From the NCBI RefSeq assembly GCF_945859705.1, contig NC_079135.1, forward strand, positions 868,001 to 932,000: a stretch of 64,000 nt of DNA, given 5' to 3'. This DNA comes from Episyrphus balteatus. Lineage: Eukaryota; Arthropoda; Insecta; Diptera; Syrphidae. This document shows positions 13,153-24,612 of this stretch, in pieces. The notes beneath the pieces were generated by a model, which saw only the letters and a list, made by a program, of their open reading frames with translations, was not told the DNA's origin and did not search any database. Every line of letters begins with the position of its first letter. Within the stretch, counting starts at the first letter, position 1. Both the position numbers and the translations under genes were made by a program.

Positions 13153-13803
13153 AATAAATTCTTTAGTTTGATATTTATTTAATTTACTTTTATTTATGTT
13201 ATGACCATATATTAATTTATTAATTTAACCAAACTTGGTTTATTTTTATTTTATTTCTTTCATATTTCATAGCCAAAGGATGACTTTTATTTTTTGTTAA
13301 GACATTTTTTAATTTTTTTTATGTTTATGGTCATATTTTTTGGTTTTTCTTTATTTTAAATCTATTTATTTTAATAATTGAGCCTCTAAGTCAAACCAAT
13401 ACTACTTCTATGTAATAAGAAACTATTTTTTAAATGTTTAATTAATAAATAAAAACGAACTGTGAACATTTTTTTATTTATTTTTTAGTATTGGAATGTT
13501 GTACGTGCGCCTACTTTGTCGTACGTGTACGGGATGGAAAAAAAGTTGATTTTGGTGGCGTTTACGACAAACTGATTTTGGATAAAAACCTTGATAATTT
13601 GAAAACTAAAATAGATGTGACAATTTTGACAACATAAATATGAAGAAGATATCGCACAAAATATTCTATTAAAAATTGAAAAAAATCTATCGGCCAGTTT
13701 TTTTTTTATAAAAGCTCAAACCTTAAAATGCGATTTCCCAAAATTCCAAAATTGGCGTATACGACAAAACAATTCTCAGGCGACGATATACGATTGATGA
13801 TTT

Positions 13804-14546
13804 GAAGCGTTTGGATGAAGAAGGGGGTAAGTGACATTTGCAACATTTCGAGATATAAGGACTTAAAGTTTTTTGTTGAGAACTTTTTTCGTATTAAAAT
13901 CTTAATAAAATTGAATAAACTAATAAAACAAGAAAAATAATAGCTTTTTAGCAATGTTACTTTTATTTCAAAACAGTAGCTCGGTATATTTAAAAAAAAC
14001 AATTTTTTTCAGAAAAAGAGCAGTTAACTCTTTCTTGCACAAAAAGCTTAGATATAAGTTTTTTGAATTTTTAAGAATACAAAGGGGTTAAGTAACAAAA
14101 TTCATTTTTTTTCTTTTTATTTTGAATAGTTGTTTTCTGTTCGCATGGTTCCGATAAAGCTTTTTCATAAAACCAGTGGTGTTCCCTTGGTATGAACATC
14201 ATTTGTTCCTTTAATTTTTTTTTCACCCAAAAAGGAGTTAAGTGCTGTTACCCCATTATTCCACTCATATTATGCGATTTTTTTCTCGGACGAAAAAATC
14301 TTGGTTTTTTTATTTCATCCAAAAAGGAGTTAAGTGCTGTTACCCCATTCTTCCACTCATATTATACGATTTTTAGTTGTAAGTAACCCCTTTATACCAA
14401 AAATGAAAGCGCTAAATTAGAAAATACTAATCGTAGCGTGACGTAGATTAGACGGAAATTTAAGTTTTCGCAAGGCATCCTTATTTTTCAGAAAAAACCG
14501 AAAATCGAAAAAATGTCACTTACCCCCTTCTTCATCCAAACGCTTC
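13804..14546. mobile_element. TIR element with GAAGCGTTTGGATG termini and ATTT target duplication
   Basis: The left terminus GAAGCGTTTGGATGAAGAAG at 13804 and its exact inverse ending at 14546 form a perfect terminal inverted repeat of about 36 bp that runs into GGGGGTAAGTGACATTT. Both ends are flanked by ATTT (13800-13803 and 14547-14550), a good 4-bp target site duplication. Inside are repeated GGGGTTAAGTAAC-like boxes in both orientations and a 92-bp-period tandem pair. No transposase frame is present, so it is a non-autonomous element. Perfect ends suggest a fairly young insertion. Confidence 0.88.
14227..14374. repeat. 92-bp-period tandem repeat inside the TIR element
   Basis: The phrase CCAAAAAGGAGTTAAGTGCT begins at 14227 and again at 14319; each copy continues through TGTTACCCCATT and TTCCACTCATATTAT to about 14282 and 14374, with two mismatches seen. 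The repeated part includes GTTAAG and TACCCC boxes related to the element's termini, so the array probably multiplies binding sites. Confidence 0.85.
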
Positions 14547-14915
14547 ATTTAAATTATAATTAAAAAAAATGTATGAAAAAAACTCAACTTATTGACATTA
14601 AAAGTTATGCATGTGTAAGCCTATTGTCGGCTTACATAAATGCTTAAATTTATGGTATGTAATTTTTCCTTTGCTTTGTTTGCTTGAAATACAATTCATT
14701 TTTGATTGTTTTTCTTTTGAGTTAAATTAATAAAAAATAAAAAAAAAAAAAAAATAAAAATAAAAGCTTACGCTGAATTTTTTTGTGTGTCTTAAAATTC
14801 ACATCAGATTCTTTCTTTCTTTATGGATAATTTCTTTGATATCTTCTGTAGAAATATATTTCAAAAAAAAATCCATGAAGAGTGTGGCAAATTGTCCAAT
14901 TTTTGCTGACAACTC

Positions 14916-16198
14916 AAGTAGCACACTGGTGTATAAATTGGTGTAAATTCATTAATTTTGGTGTAAAATTGAGGAAATTGAAAAAATATGGTGTATTTCT
15001 CAAAATTAGTGGTATAAAAATTATACCACTGTCTTTTCTGTGAAAAATTTCAACATTTTTTTAAGATTCTGTGCAAAAAATACACCGATATTCAGTTGTT
15101 TTTATAATATACCATTAATGGTGCATAAAATTATTCGATTCTGAAATCAACCAAAACGGTATATTTTGTACACTCTCTTTGGTGTAGAAAGCACACCCTG
15201 TGGACATAAAATTCACCAGAATGCATAAATGGGAGACGCCATATTTTTCAATGGCCGCCATTTAAAAAAAGAAGACAGCAATTAAATTTTTACTATAATA
15301 GTATATTTATTGACCTAATTATCCCGTATTCTTGTTTTTTCCATTAGGTATATTATATTATAAAAGAACTCTTCTAAAAAAATGTAAAAACAACAACAAA
15401 ATTATAATTTTTAAAAAAAACTGATTTTTAAAATCGAACAAAAAAATCATTAATTCAGTGACGTTTTTGAGGCGCTTGATTTTTAGAGGGGGTAGTATCT
15501 AAAATTAGTAGACAGAATGTTTTTCGTTTTTAAATTAGGCAAACAAATTCATATTTAACCATTAGTTTCTTATGGCAATATTATGAAAGTGAATAAAAGT
15601 TCATTTTCATTTATTTCATAAGAAATGGTGTGAATTAGAATTCATCAAACTGTTTGAGGTAAAAAATAAACTTTGGTTCAAATTTTAAATCAGAATAATT
15701 TAAATTGTGTATTTTATCCATAGATTTATTGTGTATTTTTTCAATTTCAAAGGGATAGTTTTCACCAAAAACGAGATCATTTAATATACTACTAGCACCT
15801 TTTATACACCAAATCGGTATATTTTTTTAACCACCGGAGTTTATTATATACGAGAAAATGGTGTATTTTTTATATTCAAAATGCATATCGTCGGTGAAAC
15901 CAGAAAAGTGTGTAACTCCAAATTTTCTGAAAATTAGATTTGAATGCCATCTGTTAGACAAACCTAATATCTACCGTTCCTTAAACTTAGAATCCCCTTA
16001 AAGTTCATATTTTTTATTTTATTAGCAAATTAGAAAATGAAAACTCATACAAATGCCTTCAAAACGATTTTGTTTTTTTGCTCTCCTATAAAATTTGCTA
16101 AAATGGAGTTACACAGTTTTCTGGTTTCACCGACGATATCACGAAAGTGCAAAAAATACACCAAATATTTTGGTGTATTTTAGACTTTTGTGCTACTT
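14916..16198. mobile_element. AAGTAGCACA-ended element with GGTGTA repeats, interrupted by a nested MITE
   Basis: AAGTAGCACA at 14916-14925 is matched by TGTGCTACTT at 16189-16198. Between them GGTGTAT/GGTGTAA boxes and their inverse ATACACC occur more than a dozen times, densest in the first 300 and last 300 bases, as expected for a TIR transposon with subterminal binding sites. No coding frame survives. Near-end bases read CTCAAG on the left and CTTAAG on the right, a possible imperfect target duplication, but the exact boundary is ambiguous. A complete TATCGTCG-ended MITE sits at 15886-16138, so this element is the older one. Confidence 0.7.
15886..16138. mobile_element. TATCGTCGGTGAAACC MITE nested in an older element
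   Basis: Left end TATCGTCGGTGAAACCAGAA at 15886 and the inverse ending at 16138 match over 35 bp with a single mismatch. The 253-bp element has no coding capacity. Terminal TA on both sides is compatible with TA target choice. It shares its first nine bases with three other elements in this window whose inner sequences are unrelated. It interrupts the GGTGTA-rich element and is therefore younger than that insertion. Confidence 0.87.
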
Positions 16199-19100
16199 AA
16201 GAACATTCAAAGTTATAGACTAAAGGATCTTGTGTTGAATGAAATATGAGTAAATTACAAAAGAAAAGTTTAATTATAACTTCACAGTTCTAATCGAGCA
16301 AAATTTCATATTATTATTATTATGTGAGAAATGCAAGCAGTTTTAGATAAATTCAAACTTAAGATAAGGAAAGGGGGGCGATACATCTGCCTTAAGTTCG
16401 GCCTCAGAAATGCACCCATTCAAAATCAGAAGAATTGAATACGTTTTCAATTGGCAACATGACGAAGCCAACACAATGAAGTTGGGAAGAGAGAGAAAGA
16501 GATATGTCAAAATCATGACAATTTTTAGAAAAATATTATAAAAATAAAAAAAAATAATTGAAAAAAGTTAAAATGAAGTTCGCTGTTCAACTCTTTTGTT
16601 TGACAAAGCGGGGCTTAACAGTGCGCTATTCAGGAGAAGTAACGATAACTACGGCTCACCGCAGCTTCGCAAAATAATAACATATTTTTGTAGAAGAGTG
16701 AAAACATGCATTTTTTTAGTATGGGAAGAAGTAGCGTTTAGAAGGTAGGGCCAACTTAAAAAAAATTACTTAAAATTTAAAAAAAATATTATTTTTCTTT
16801 CACTTTATTTGTGTATTATCAATTAAAATATTGCTATAAAAGTAACTTTAATACAAAGTTATATTTTATTTTTAATATATCAGATCTTCAAATGTTCGTT
16901 TTTAAATTTTATTTTAAATCACGTTGATGTGTATTCTTATAAATCAAAACAACACTATTGGATTCAAAAAACTTTACCTTGTTTTTTTTTTTTTTTTGTA
17001 ATCAACAGCATCATACGAAGCTATAAGGATGACTTCCTATTTCTAAAAAGCAGACAAAATGTATATCAAGACAAGGAGTGAAAAGCTACTTGATGGTAAA
17101 AGCCTCTTAGCGTACGAAACCTTGTGAAGGTAGGTATATGCGCCTACGAAACTTTTATGGTTGATGTCTTAATATATCATGCTCCTTTACGTATTTATAC
17201 AGACAACTACTCACATATACATAAAAGTGTAGGTAGGCATAGGTAAATAAGATTTTCACACCAAAGAGGAAGAAGTGTATCGTCGTCGTAAATGTATGAT
17301 GCACACTTATGGAAGAAGTATGTAGATATGCCTGCTATAGTGTCATAGGCCCTTAAAAGCCTTGAAAAGAAATTACTCTCGTTTACTGAGAAAATCCTTT
17401 TAGTTCACCGTCTTACATTGAATAAAGGGACGATATTATTCAAAAAAATAGGTAAACGAAAGAAGTGAATTTTCATTGAAATTTAATGCAAGTTGATCTT
17501 TAAGATTTTTTTTGTTGTGTGATTTAAGAACTTTTTAAAGAAAGAGGGCGGTTAAAGCTGTTTTATATAATATATTATGTTTCATATAAAAAATATGTAT
17601 TTATTTAACTAACGAAATGTCTATATCAGAACAAGAGTATCTTTCCATAAAAAAAAGTCAATCTTAACCTCATCTTTTATTAAAAACATCGATTTTGAGT
17701 TTAATTTTAATGCACAATGCATAAATAACCACTATAATGACACAACCTACTGAATAGCAAGAATAAAAACTTAATGAAACATTATTCACGCAAGAGTCGA
17801 CACCAATTTACATTAAGGCTCTGTGGAATTGAAAAAAGGCTTCGTCGTCGTCGTTATACCAAGGCCCAATGAAGTTCATGCAAATATCAGCAGCAGTGAT
17901 TAAAAACTGTCGTCATGTCTGATAAATATATTTTAAGCCTCTCCAACAACACGCAGCTTTAAACAATGTCACGAGACGAGAAAAGAGTACGAGTATATAC
18001 ACATAGCTTAACGATTTGATGAAATGTGATAGCAAATTAATATTTATCACTTTCTGGGTCACACACAACACTCTTTTATGAAAACAAGGATTTTTCCTTT
18101 TGATGTTCATATACATGGCAAACATATATATTTAACATTATTTTCTGAATGAGTTTAATGGGTGTATTCTTAATTATGGAATTTATAGTACAGCTTTAAT
18201 TCATATGGAACTTGGTGTGTGTTTATACATAAATGTATACAATTGGGGTTGAATATAATTTAATAAAATAAAGTAGGACATGTATGGGAAATGGTTTCTC
18301 CAATGAAATACATTTTCTGATAAATCAATGAATTTATGGAAAATGGTCTTAGAAATATAAGATGTATTTTTCTGGAAAATTGTATAGCCAACTTTTTACA
18401 GTATGAGTTTAATTAAAAAGTCTTTTGTATTCGTAGAAAAGCAAACGTATTTTGTAACATCTTTTAAATGCTTTGATCAGTAAAAATATTTGACTTTTTT
18501 AATTTGAAGTTGGAAAAATGCATTCAGAGAAGATAAATACCTACTTCTAACAATTCTATTTATCTACTATCTACTATCTACATAAAATTTATTCTCCAGG
18601 ATCGGTTTTTTTTTTAATTCAATTTTCAACTACAGTAAGCCGAAAAAATTTACTTTTTGAAGACAGAAAGTTTTACATTAAAATAAATTACACCAAAACA
18701 CCACCACTTGCGACACAATTTGACTGGACTATATTTATTTACACTCTCAAAATAATTGAAAAAAAAACATGTTTTTGATTTAATTATTCGATATACTCGT
18801 ATGTATGTATATTTCTCAAGGGAAACAAATCACTATCACCTCAATCCTAAGTCTTAAATATGTATATCTTATTGTCGTCAGTTTGTCGTAAGGAAATTGT
18901 AAATATGAAAATTTCTAGTGTGTTGTTATTAAACACAATTTTCAATCAGGCTTATTGTTTAAATGAAATGTCCCAAAGGAAATTCAATGCAAATTATGAC
19001 AATGTCAATTCTTGAAGGGATTAAAAGACTATACACAAATATACATAATTTGTGTGATATAAATCTATCTTTAGACCCAGAGTATTTTACATAAACTGCA

Positions 19101-21591
19101 AGCAAATCCAAGTTAGAACCTATTGTCCCTTTGCCATTGTTTTGAATAGAGAAACACAATCCTGGTAAAGATTCATTTGCATAAATACAATTGAACACAA
19201 AATATAATCCCAATGAAATCTCATGGGCCTATATTTCTTGCACAACAGTTAAGGAATAACCTAAAATTATTATTAAAATTTTTTGTCATAGTGATTTGTT
19301 TTTGGGTTAAAAAATGTTATTGAAATCCTTAAACCACACAAAATCTATTACAAAAATGCACCCTTTATGATTTTTTACTTTGTAAAATAATGATATTCCA
19401 CTATTAATAATGAAAATGTACATTTTTTTGTTTTTTTTTTTCAAAACAATGAGACAACATCCATCATATAACAGTCTTCTAATGCATTTCCTGTCAGTAT
19501 TTAAAACTTAATAGTTTCACTCATTCATCATCATCATCATCATCCCTTTGAGGGAGTAGCGAATCGCAGTGTTTCTATTCATTTCATTGTCACTCTTTAT
19601 CTCTATTCCATTCACCGCAAAACAATTAAAACAATTGTAAACCTTTTTGCTGAAAGTCAACGATTTACATTTCTCTGTTTCGTTGTAAGTATATATATAT
19701 CCTGCCAGAGTCTGCTCTGTTTCATTTCTTCGTTTTGTATCCTTTTTTTCCTGTGTAAAAAAACAGTGAAAAGCTTCAAGCATCATTATCACTCTTATTG
19801 TTAGCAGTGTGCATCGTTTTCGTTTTATATTTCTATACCATCCATGTGTATTAGAAATATATATTTCATGATGTTAACATTTTTAACGATTGTTTCGTAT
19901 TTTCCATCTTTAGCATCTTTGTATTGTTATTGCAGCTATTTAAGCTATTAAAGTGTTGTTATGAGTCATTAAATTGTTTGCCAAAACGACAAAGTAATTG
20001 CCACATTAAAGTTAGAATCGATATTTTTATAGGAGAGAGATATAGAGGGCAAGAAAGTCGTAAGAAATTATTGGTGGACGATGTTCCAAGAATTGACCAT
20101 AGCACGAAAGACAGTTGTTTGTTTTTGTTTTTGTATTTTTATTGTCAACATATATTAGCCAAGGGATATTGGCCAATTTTCAAATTAACAACATTATTGT
20201 GGGTTTTTGTGGATTACTTTCTTAATTAAGTTTAAGATTTTTTTAACACTCGAAATATTTATTGATAATTTATCGTCGGAGTTTATTTTTCTTCATTGAT
20301 TTTAATAATTATAATTACAAACAAAATGTAATTTAAATCATTTTTCCAAAGAAAAAGTTACTCAAATAGATAGTTAGGAATGTAAAATGTAAAAAAATTA
20401 AAGAAACTGTAAACTTTGCGTTCATTCAAATGTTTTATAAACAAAACTCAGCAGTCCATCGGGATATAATATTATTGCACGATAAAATCTAAGACTTCTA
20501 ACCAAAAAAGAGGACCATCTGCTTTGAATCGTTATACGGATTTTCTTTATGATGTCTTCAGGTTTTATTGTTTCCTTCTACGTTGGTGTTTGATGACGAC
20601 ATAAAATTAGCCTAACAGTTATACAAAGAAGGGGTTTTGCACGGTAAGAAAAGTATCTTCTTTATGAGTACTTCCTTGACGGACGTCATAAATTAAATTT
20701 AAATATTTTCCGTGCAATTATATGAAGTTGGATAAAATCTGAGTATCTAATGTTACAGAAAATTTTACCTTTTTATAGCCTTACAGTTTCATCTTCTGAA
20801 GAATATTAAAATCAGAAAACATTTTATAAGCCCAGGCAAAATACACAAACCTTTTCTCAATCTCTAAATTTTATGCAACATTTTTCAACATTGTGTATTG
20901 ACTGAGTTTTTAAGCCATTTGGAAATCAGTTTTGAAGGCTGTCTGGGAACGCTTGTTTTGATATATTAGCCGAAATAAAAAAGAAAAAAAAAATTTTCTT
21001 ATTTCTGGGTTTATTTTAACCGGTAAATGAGAAAGACACTTTTCTGGATTTATTGTTTTTTATATAAAAAAATGCTTGCAACTCGAATTTTCAACCTCTG
21101 TGGCTATCTATTTATTTTTCAATTTTCAGTGGAAAAAAGTAAGTATGAACAAATTCCACTTAATTTTCCATCAATTGATCCACTAATGTCTTAAGTGTAT
21201 ATTTATGTACTTATCATACCTTCTTTATCAAACAACTCAGTTAATTTCAAGTGGTAAAGTAGTTGAGTTAATTTCTTTCATACTTATTCATTTTTCATAA
21301 AATATTAAATAATTTTCCCACTCTTTCCATAAAAGTTTTCTTACTTCCTCAAGTCGGGAAATATATGTATTTTGAATAAATACCCCGTACAGGGCTGGAA
21401 TAGGTTCAACCTCCACTCTGAGCATCTGAATTTTTGATATTAAATAAATAAATAAATTTTACAAATGCACCGCGTTAGAAAGAAATATGGCTTTCATTCG
21501 TAGAGGAAATATTCTTACAACTATACCGCATTTGACAAATAATAACAATATTTTATAGGATTATAATGGGACAGATGAACAAGCAATGTAA
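16199..21591. other. AT-rich non-coding stretch
   Basis: No gene, RNA or complete mobile element was recognised. A CAT trinucleotide run lies near 19522-19545. TTGCACGG near 20637 and CCGTGCAA near 20710 form an 8-bp inverted pair, too short to interpret. The open frames here (for example 19924-20229) show no domain and no exon-like boundaries. A possible solitary transposon end with TTTGTCGTAAGG lies at about 18870-18895. Confidence 0.55.
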
Positions 21592-21595
21592 GCAA

Positions 21596-21818
21596 TGTAA
21601 GCTTCTATTTCAAATTAAAAAAGCAAAACATGCAAGCAAATTTAAAAAAACTTATAAAAAAAACGAGCAAAACTTATTTAAATGAAAAAAAAAAAAGAAA
21701 AAAAAAAAAAAAAAAAAAAAAAAACAATGCAGTTATACATTGAACAATGAGCATTAGAAATAAAACTGTTTTAAGAAATCATTGTATGGCTATATCGTAA
21801 GAGATGAAGTCTCTTAAA
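21596..21818 (-). repeat. 3' LTR, truncated internally (223 bp)
   Basis: Compared with the 524-bp 5' LTR this copy keeps the TGTAAGCTTCTATTTC end, a middle block around CAATGCAGTTATACATTG and the GTATGGCTATATCG end, nearly without mismatch. Two parts are missing: the equivalent of about 24709-24900, replaced by a long A tract (roughly 21683-21724), and the equivalent of about 24971-25119, joined at a 2-3 bp ATT/TTT microhomology. The first loss removes both AATAAA signals, the second removes much of U3. The terminal CA of the plus-strand right edge is mutated to AA. Confidence 0.88.
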
Positions 21819-21819
21819 A

Positions 21820-21834
21820 CTCGATCATCCTGAC
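21820..21834 (-). other. 3' LTR-adjacent motif resembling the 5' end of tRNA-Leu
   Basis: Read on the element's strand this is GTCAGGATGATCGAG, one base from the 3' LTR, where a polypurine tract is expected. It is only partly purine-rich. From memory, metazoan tRNA-Leu(CAA) genes begin GTCAGGATGGCCGAG, which would match 13 of 15 bases. Part of the likeness follows automatically because the primer site mirrors the tRNA acceptor stem, but the D-arm part (CGAG) does not. The motif may be the plus-strand priming site of this clade. Confidence 0.4.
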
Positions 21835-22299
21835 TGTAAATCGTCCTCGATTTACGATTGCATGCATTTACATTGATTTACATTGATACATTAAACAATT
21901 ATTCTTTTTTTTGTATACAGATTTTTAAAATAAATTATCATTTTTTAAAATACATTTTATAACGAAATTACATAGTAATTATTTATATCTTTTACAAAAT
22001 ATTGTTAAAATTCATCGTAAACATACTTGTATGTTTTTATTTCTTTTTCTTTCACATGTTTTTGTTTTGTTTTATTAAACGGATTTAATAATGGTATATC
22101 TGAATTTTTTATATTTTCTTTTCAAGTTTTATAAAAACAAAAATTTTAAGTTTTTCGACATTAAATTTTGAAATTTAACATAAATAATAAAATAATATAA
22201 GTTAATTGACAGTTAATAATACATATTTGTATTTTATAAAAATAATATCATAAAAAAGAACAGATATTAAACTTTGATACATGCAACATGCAAAAAGAC

Positions 22300-24519
22300 T
22301 TATGGTTGAACATAAGGCTGCATGTTCTCAAGACAACATACTCCTTCATACGGCACGCGAGATATCTGTAAATTTTCTAAATCTTTTATGAGATATCGAT
22401 CATTTGGTAATTTTTCCCCAACTTCAAATGGTCCCTTATATTTGTCTATAAGATTCTTGTTTAGTCCAGGAGTATTAACAACATTTTTAATTAAAATATG
22501 GTCACCAACTTTGTATTTAAATGGCTTCTTATGGCGCTTATAAAAATAAATTTTGTTTTGGTTTTGACTATCCACAGTGTTTTCATTTGCTTTTTTCCTA
22601 ATCGATTCCATATATCGCTTCCAAATATCAAACGGATTATAGATACTCAAATCATCTAACACATTCGATAATTCGATTTTATGAGCGTATATAGGTCGCC
22701 TTGGTGCGCAACTGAAAAAACTGTTGGAGTTGGTCAAAACTATTTGCATCTCATAATCATCAGAATATTTGGAATTAGCTGTAATATTCCCGAAAACTAA
22801 ACTTTTCAACTTTACTTTTACATCGTAACTCAAATTTTCATTTATTTTTAAAGAAATATTTTCATCGCGGCTATCACATGTATCAATTTTTAAATTCTTT
22901 TTGTCAAATTCTAAACCTTCAAAATTATCATTTTTATTATTATCAAATTTTAAGTTATCATTTTCAAATTTACGATCATAATCGAAATTTTTCAAATTAT
23001 CAAAATTAATTTCATTTTCAAGATTTTCTTTTACGTCAGCTCTTTTGTTTTGAATAAATTTTAAATTTGAATCTCCAATCATCAACTTAACATTTGTTTT
23101 ACGCAAAAAATCTCGACCTAATATGATTGGAGTTTTCATAGTTTTGTCGCTTACGACATAAAGACACATATTCACAAAATTTTCATAAAATTTAACATTA
23201 CATAATAAGTTACCCAAAATATCCAATTTGGAATCATTTATGCCAACGAAATTGGCAGTGGACGGCTTTACAGATGACATCATAAACGGCAGCACATATT
23301 GTTGTTGGATGAAGCTTATTGGGCTTCCTGTATCGATCACAGTCATCGCATTCATAGAAACTCGAAAGCTTTCAGCTTCACCAATCGCAGACGCAAACTC
23401 GTACTCCAGAACACCATGAAAATCAGTCAACAACGCAGACAATTGTTCTTTCGGTTCTTGAACAACGTGAACAGTTGATGGTTGGGGGCAATTGCTTACA
23501 ACATGCCCTTTTTTGCCGCAAAGAAAGCATGAATCCATTTTATGACGTGATTTTGGACACGTGGTTGATATGTGACCAGCTTCGTTACAGTTAAAACACT
23601 TGACTGTGGTTTCAACTCGTGGCGAAGGTTTCGAATTTTGAATATGTCTATTGTAACTAGACGTCGATGGTTGCAGCTCGGCTTTCATTTTCTCATACTT
23701 GCGCAGAATAGCTTTCAACTCACTGATGGTATTCGCCGTTAGCATGAGTTGTTTGTTGAACATGGAATCTGGGATTCCTCTAATAATGTAGGCGATCACA
23801 TCCTGCTCATCGATCTCTGCAGACGAAGCAATCTCCTGCATTGCCAGAACATATTGCTGGTAATTTTCATCTCGGCGCTTCTTTCTGTTTCGCAACGTAT
23901 TGTGGACGTCTGTTGCGGTCGTGTGATGATGAAATTCGGACAACAGAGCAGCTTTAAGATCTCTCCAAGTTCGAAAGGTCTTAGATCTCAGAAACAACTT
24001 GGCAGTACCTTTGAGAAGTTTTTTAAAATATATGAAAGACTCTGCCTCACTAAGATGGTATGTGACGATTGCATCTTCCACGTTTTCAATCCATTTCTTA
24101 ATTGGATAATCATCGTCGCCAGAAAACGATGGCAAAGAATCCTCAATGTCACGTGACGAACATGTGGCAGAAGCGTGAAACTCTCGAACAGGGCTATTAA
24201 GTTCAGCCAGACGTCTCTCAAGGGCAAGAATTTCTTTCCTTTTCTTAACAACTTCACGGAGTCTCTCAAGACGTTGTGAAACAGCATCAATTTCATCATT
24301 CACGTCATCATTACCATCTTCCACAACAACATCATCATCAGAGAAAAAACGCTCAACCTGATTTAGCTCCAATGATTCGATCGCTTCACTTAAGCGAGCC
24401 TTTAGTGCACTCTTTGCACCATTTGTAGCCAAATCCATTTCAGATAGCTTCTCTTTAAGCCTTTGCACAGTAGCGTTTTGCAAAAAACTCGTTGCACGTT
24501 CATTAGCATCCATATTCAT
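22300..24519 (-). CDS. Gag-protease polyprotein fused in frame to the integrase C-terminal tail (739 aa)
   Basis: The frame starts at the ATG at 24519 and runs uninterrupted for 739 codons. Residues ~11-52 form a SAP-like helix-extended-helix segment, 60-105 an acidic then coiled-coil region, 120-275 a retrotransposon Gag capsid region (WIENVEDAI, FRTWRDLKAAL, YIIRGIP), and 308-344 two CCHC zinc knuckles (C308-C311-H316-C321; C331-C334-H339-C344). D396-T-G opens a retropepsin-type protease that closes with IILGRDFL at 465-472. Residues 480-570 are an N/D/K-rich linker. FFSCAPRRPIYAHK at 601-614 is the usual lead-in to reverse transcriptase, but at about residue 625 the protein jumps to the integrase C-terminal domain (KVGDHILIKN, KGPFEV, VPYEGV; 626-739). 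Polymerase, RNase H and integrase catalytic core are absent. Product: structural particle protein plus protease. No stop or frameshift is present, which suggests youth or selection to supply Gag. Confidence 0.9.
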   Translation of the reverse strand: MNMDANERATSFLQNATVQRLKEKLSEMDLATNGAKSALKARLSEAIESLELNQVERFFSDDDVVVEDGNDDVNDEIDAVSQRLERLREVVKKRKEILALERRLAELNSPVREFHASATCSSRDIEDSLPSFSGDDDYPIKKWIENVEDAIVTYHLSEAESFIYFKKLLKGTAKLFLRSKTFRTWRDLKAALLSEFHHHTTATDVHNTLRNRKKRRDENYQQYVLAMQEIASSAEIDEQDVIAYIIRGIPDSMFNKQLMLTANTISELKAILRKYEKMKAELQPSTSSYNRHIQNSKPSPRVETTVKCFNCNEAGHISTTCPKSRHKMDSCFLCGKKGHVVSNCPQPSTVHVVQEPKEQLSALLTDFHGVLEYEFASAIGEAESFRVSMNAMTVIDTGSPISFIQQQYVLPFMMSSVKPSTANFVGINDSKLDILGNLLCNVKFYENFVNMCLYVVSDKTMKTPIILGRDFLRKTNVKLMIGDSNLKFIQNKRADVKENLENEINFDNLKNFDYDRKFENDNLKFDNNKNDNFEGLEFDKKNLKIDTCDSRDENISLKINENLSYDVKVKLKSLVFGNITANSKYSDDYEMQIVLTNSNSFFSCAPRRPIYAHKIELSNVLDDLSIYNPFDIWKRYMESIRKKANENTVDSQNQNKIYFYKRHKKPFKYKVGDHILIKNVVNTPGLNKNLIDKYKGPFEVGEKLPNDRYLIKDLENLQISRVPYEGVCCLENMQPYVQP

Positions 24520-24612
24520 AAATATAGATTTTTACGAAAAATTAACAAAAAAATTTAGGCGTAAAATAGTCGTAACACATGCAATTCAAATACTAATTTA
24601 ACTGAGTACTTT

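Larger units (their letters stand above)
12003..13788. mobile_element. TIR DNA transposon, TATCGTCG-ended, with TTTGTCGTA subterminal repeats
   Basis: The left end starts TATCGTCGCCCGAGAG at 12003 and the right end at 13788 is its inverse with few mismatches; similarity continues about 36 bp inward through a shared TTTGTCGTAnACGCCA box. That box recurs inside the element in both orientations: near 12151, 12193, inverted at 12213-12229, 12269, 13517, inverted at 13554-13570 and inverted at 13754-13769. Such subterminal repeats are typical transposase-binding sites of cut-and-paste DNA transposons. The outermost bases are TA on both sides, compatible with a TA target duplication but not proof of one. 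The interior holds a GC-rich island and a short decayed reading frame, so this may be the remnant of a once autonomous member. The next element starts only about 15 bp beyond the right end. Confidence 0.8.

Noticed and set aside
13706..14002. 98-codon minus-strand frame
   Set aside because: It crosses the boundary between two transposons and has no domain.
19924..20229. 101-codon plus-strand frame
   Set aside because: No recognisable domain, biased composition, no flanking gene structure.
20637..20717. TTGCACGG/CCGTGCAA inverted pair as a MITE
   Set aside because: Only 8 bp pair, with no extension inward and no flanking duplication.
23988..24299. 103-codon minus-strand frame inside the Gag gene
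   Set aside because: It overlaps the long Gag frame in another phase on the same strand; the Gag frame carries all recognisable motifs.
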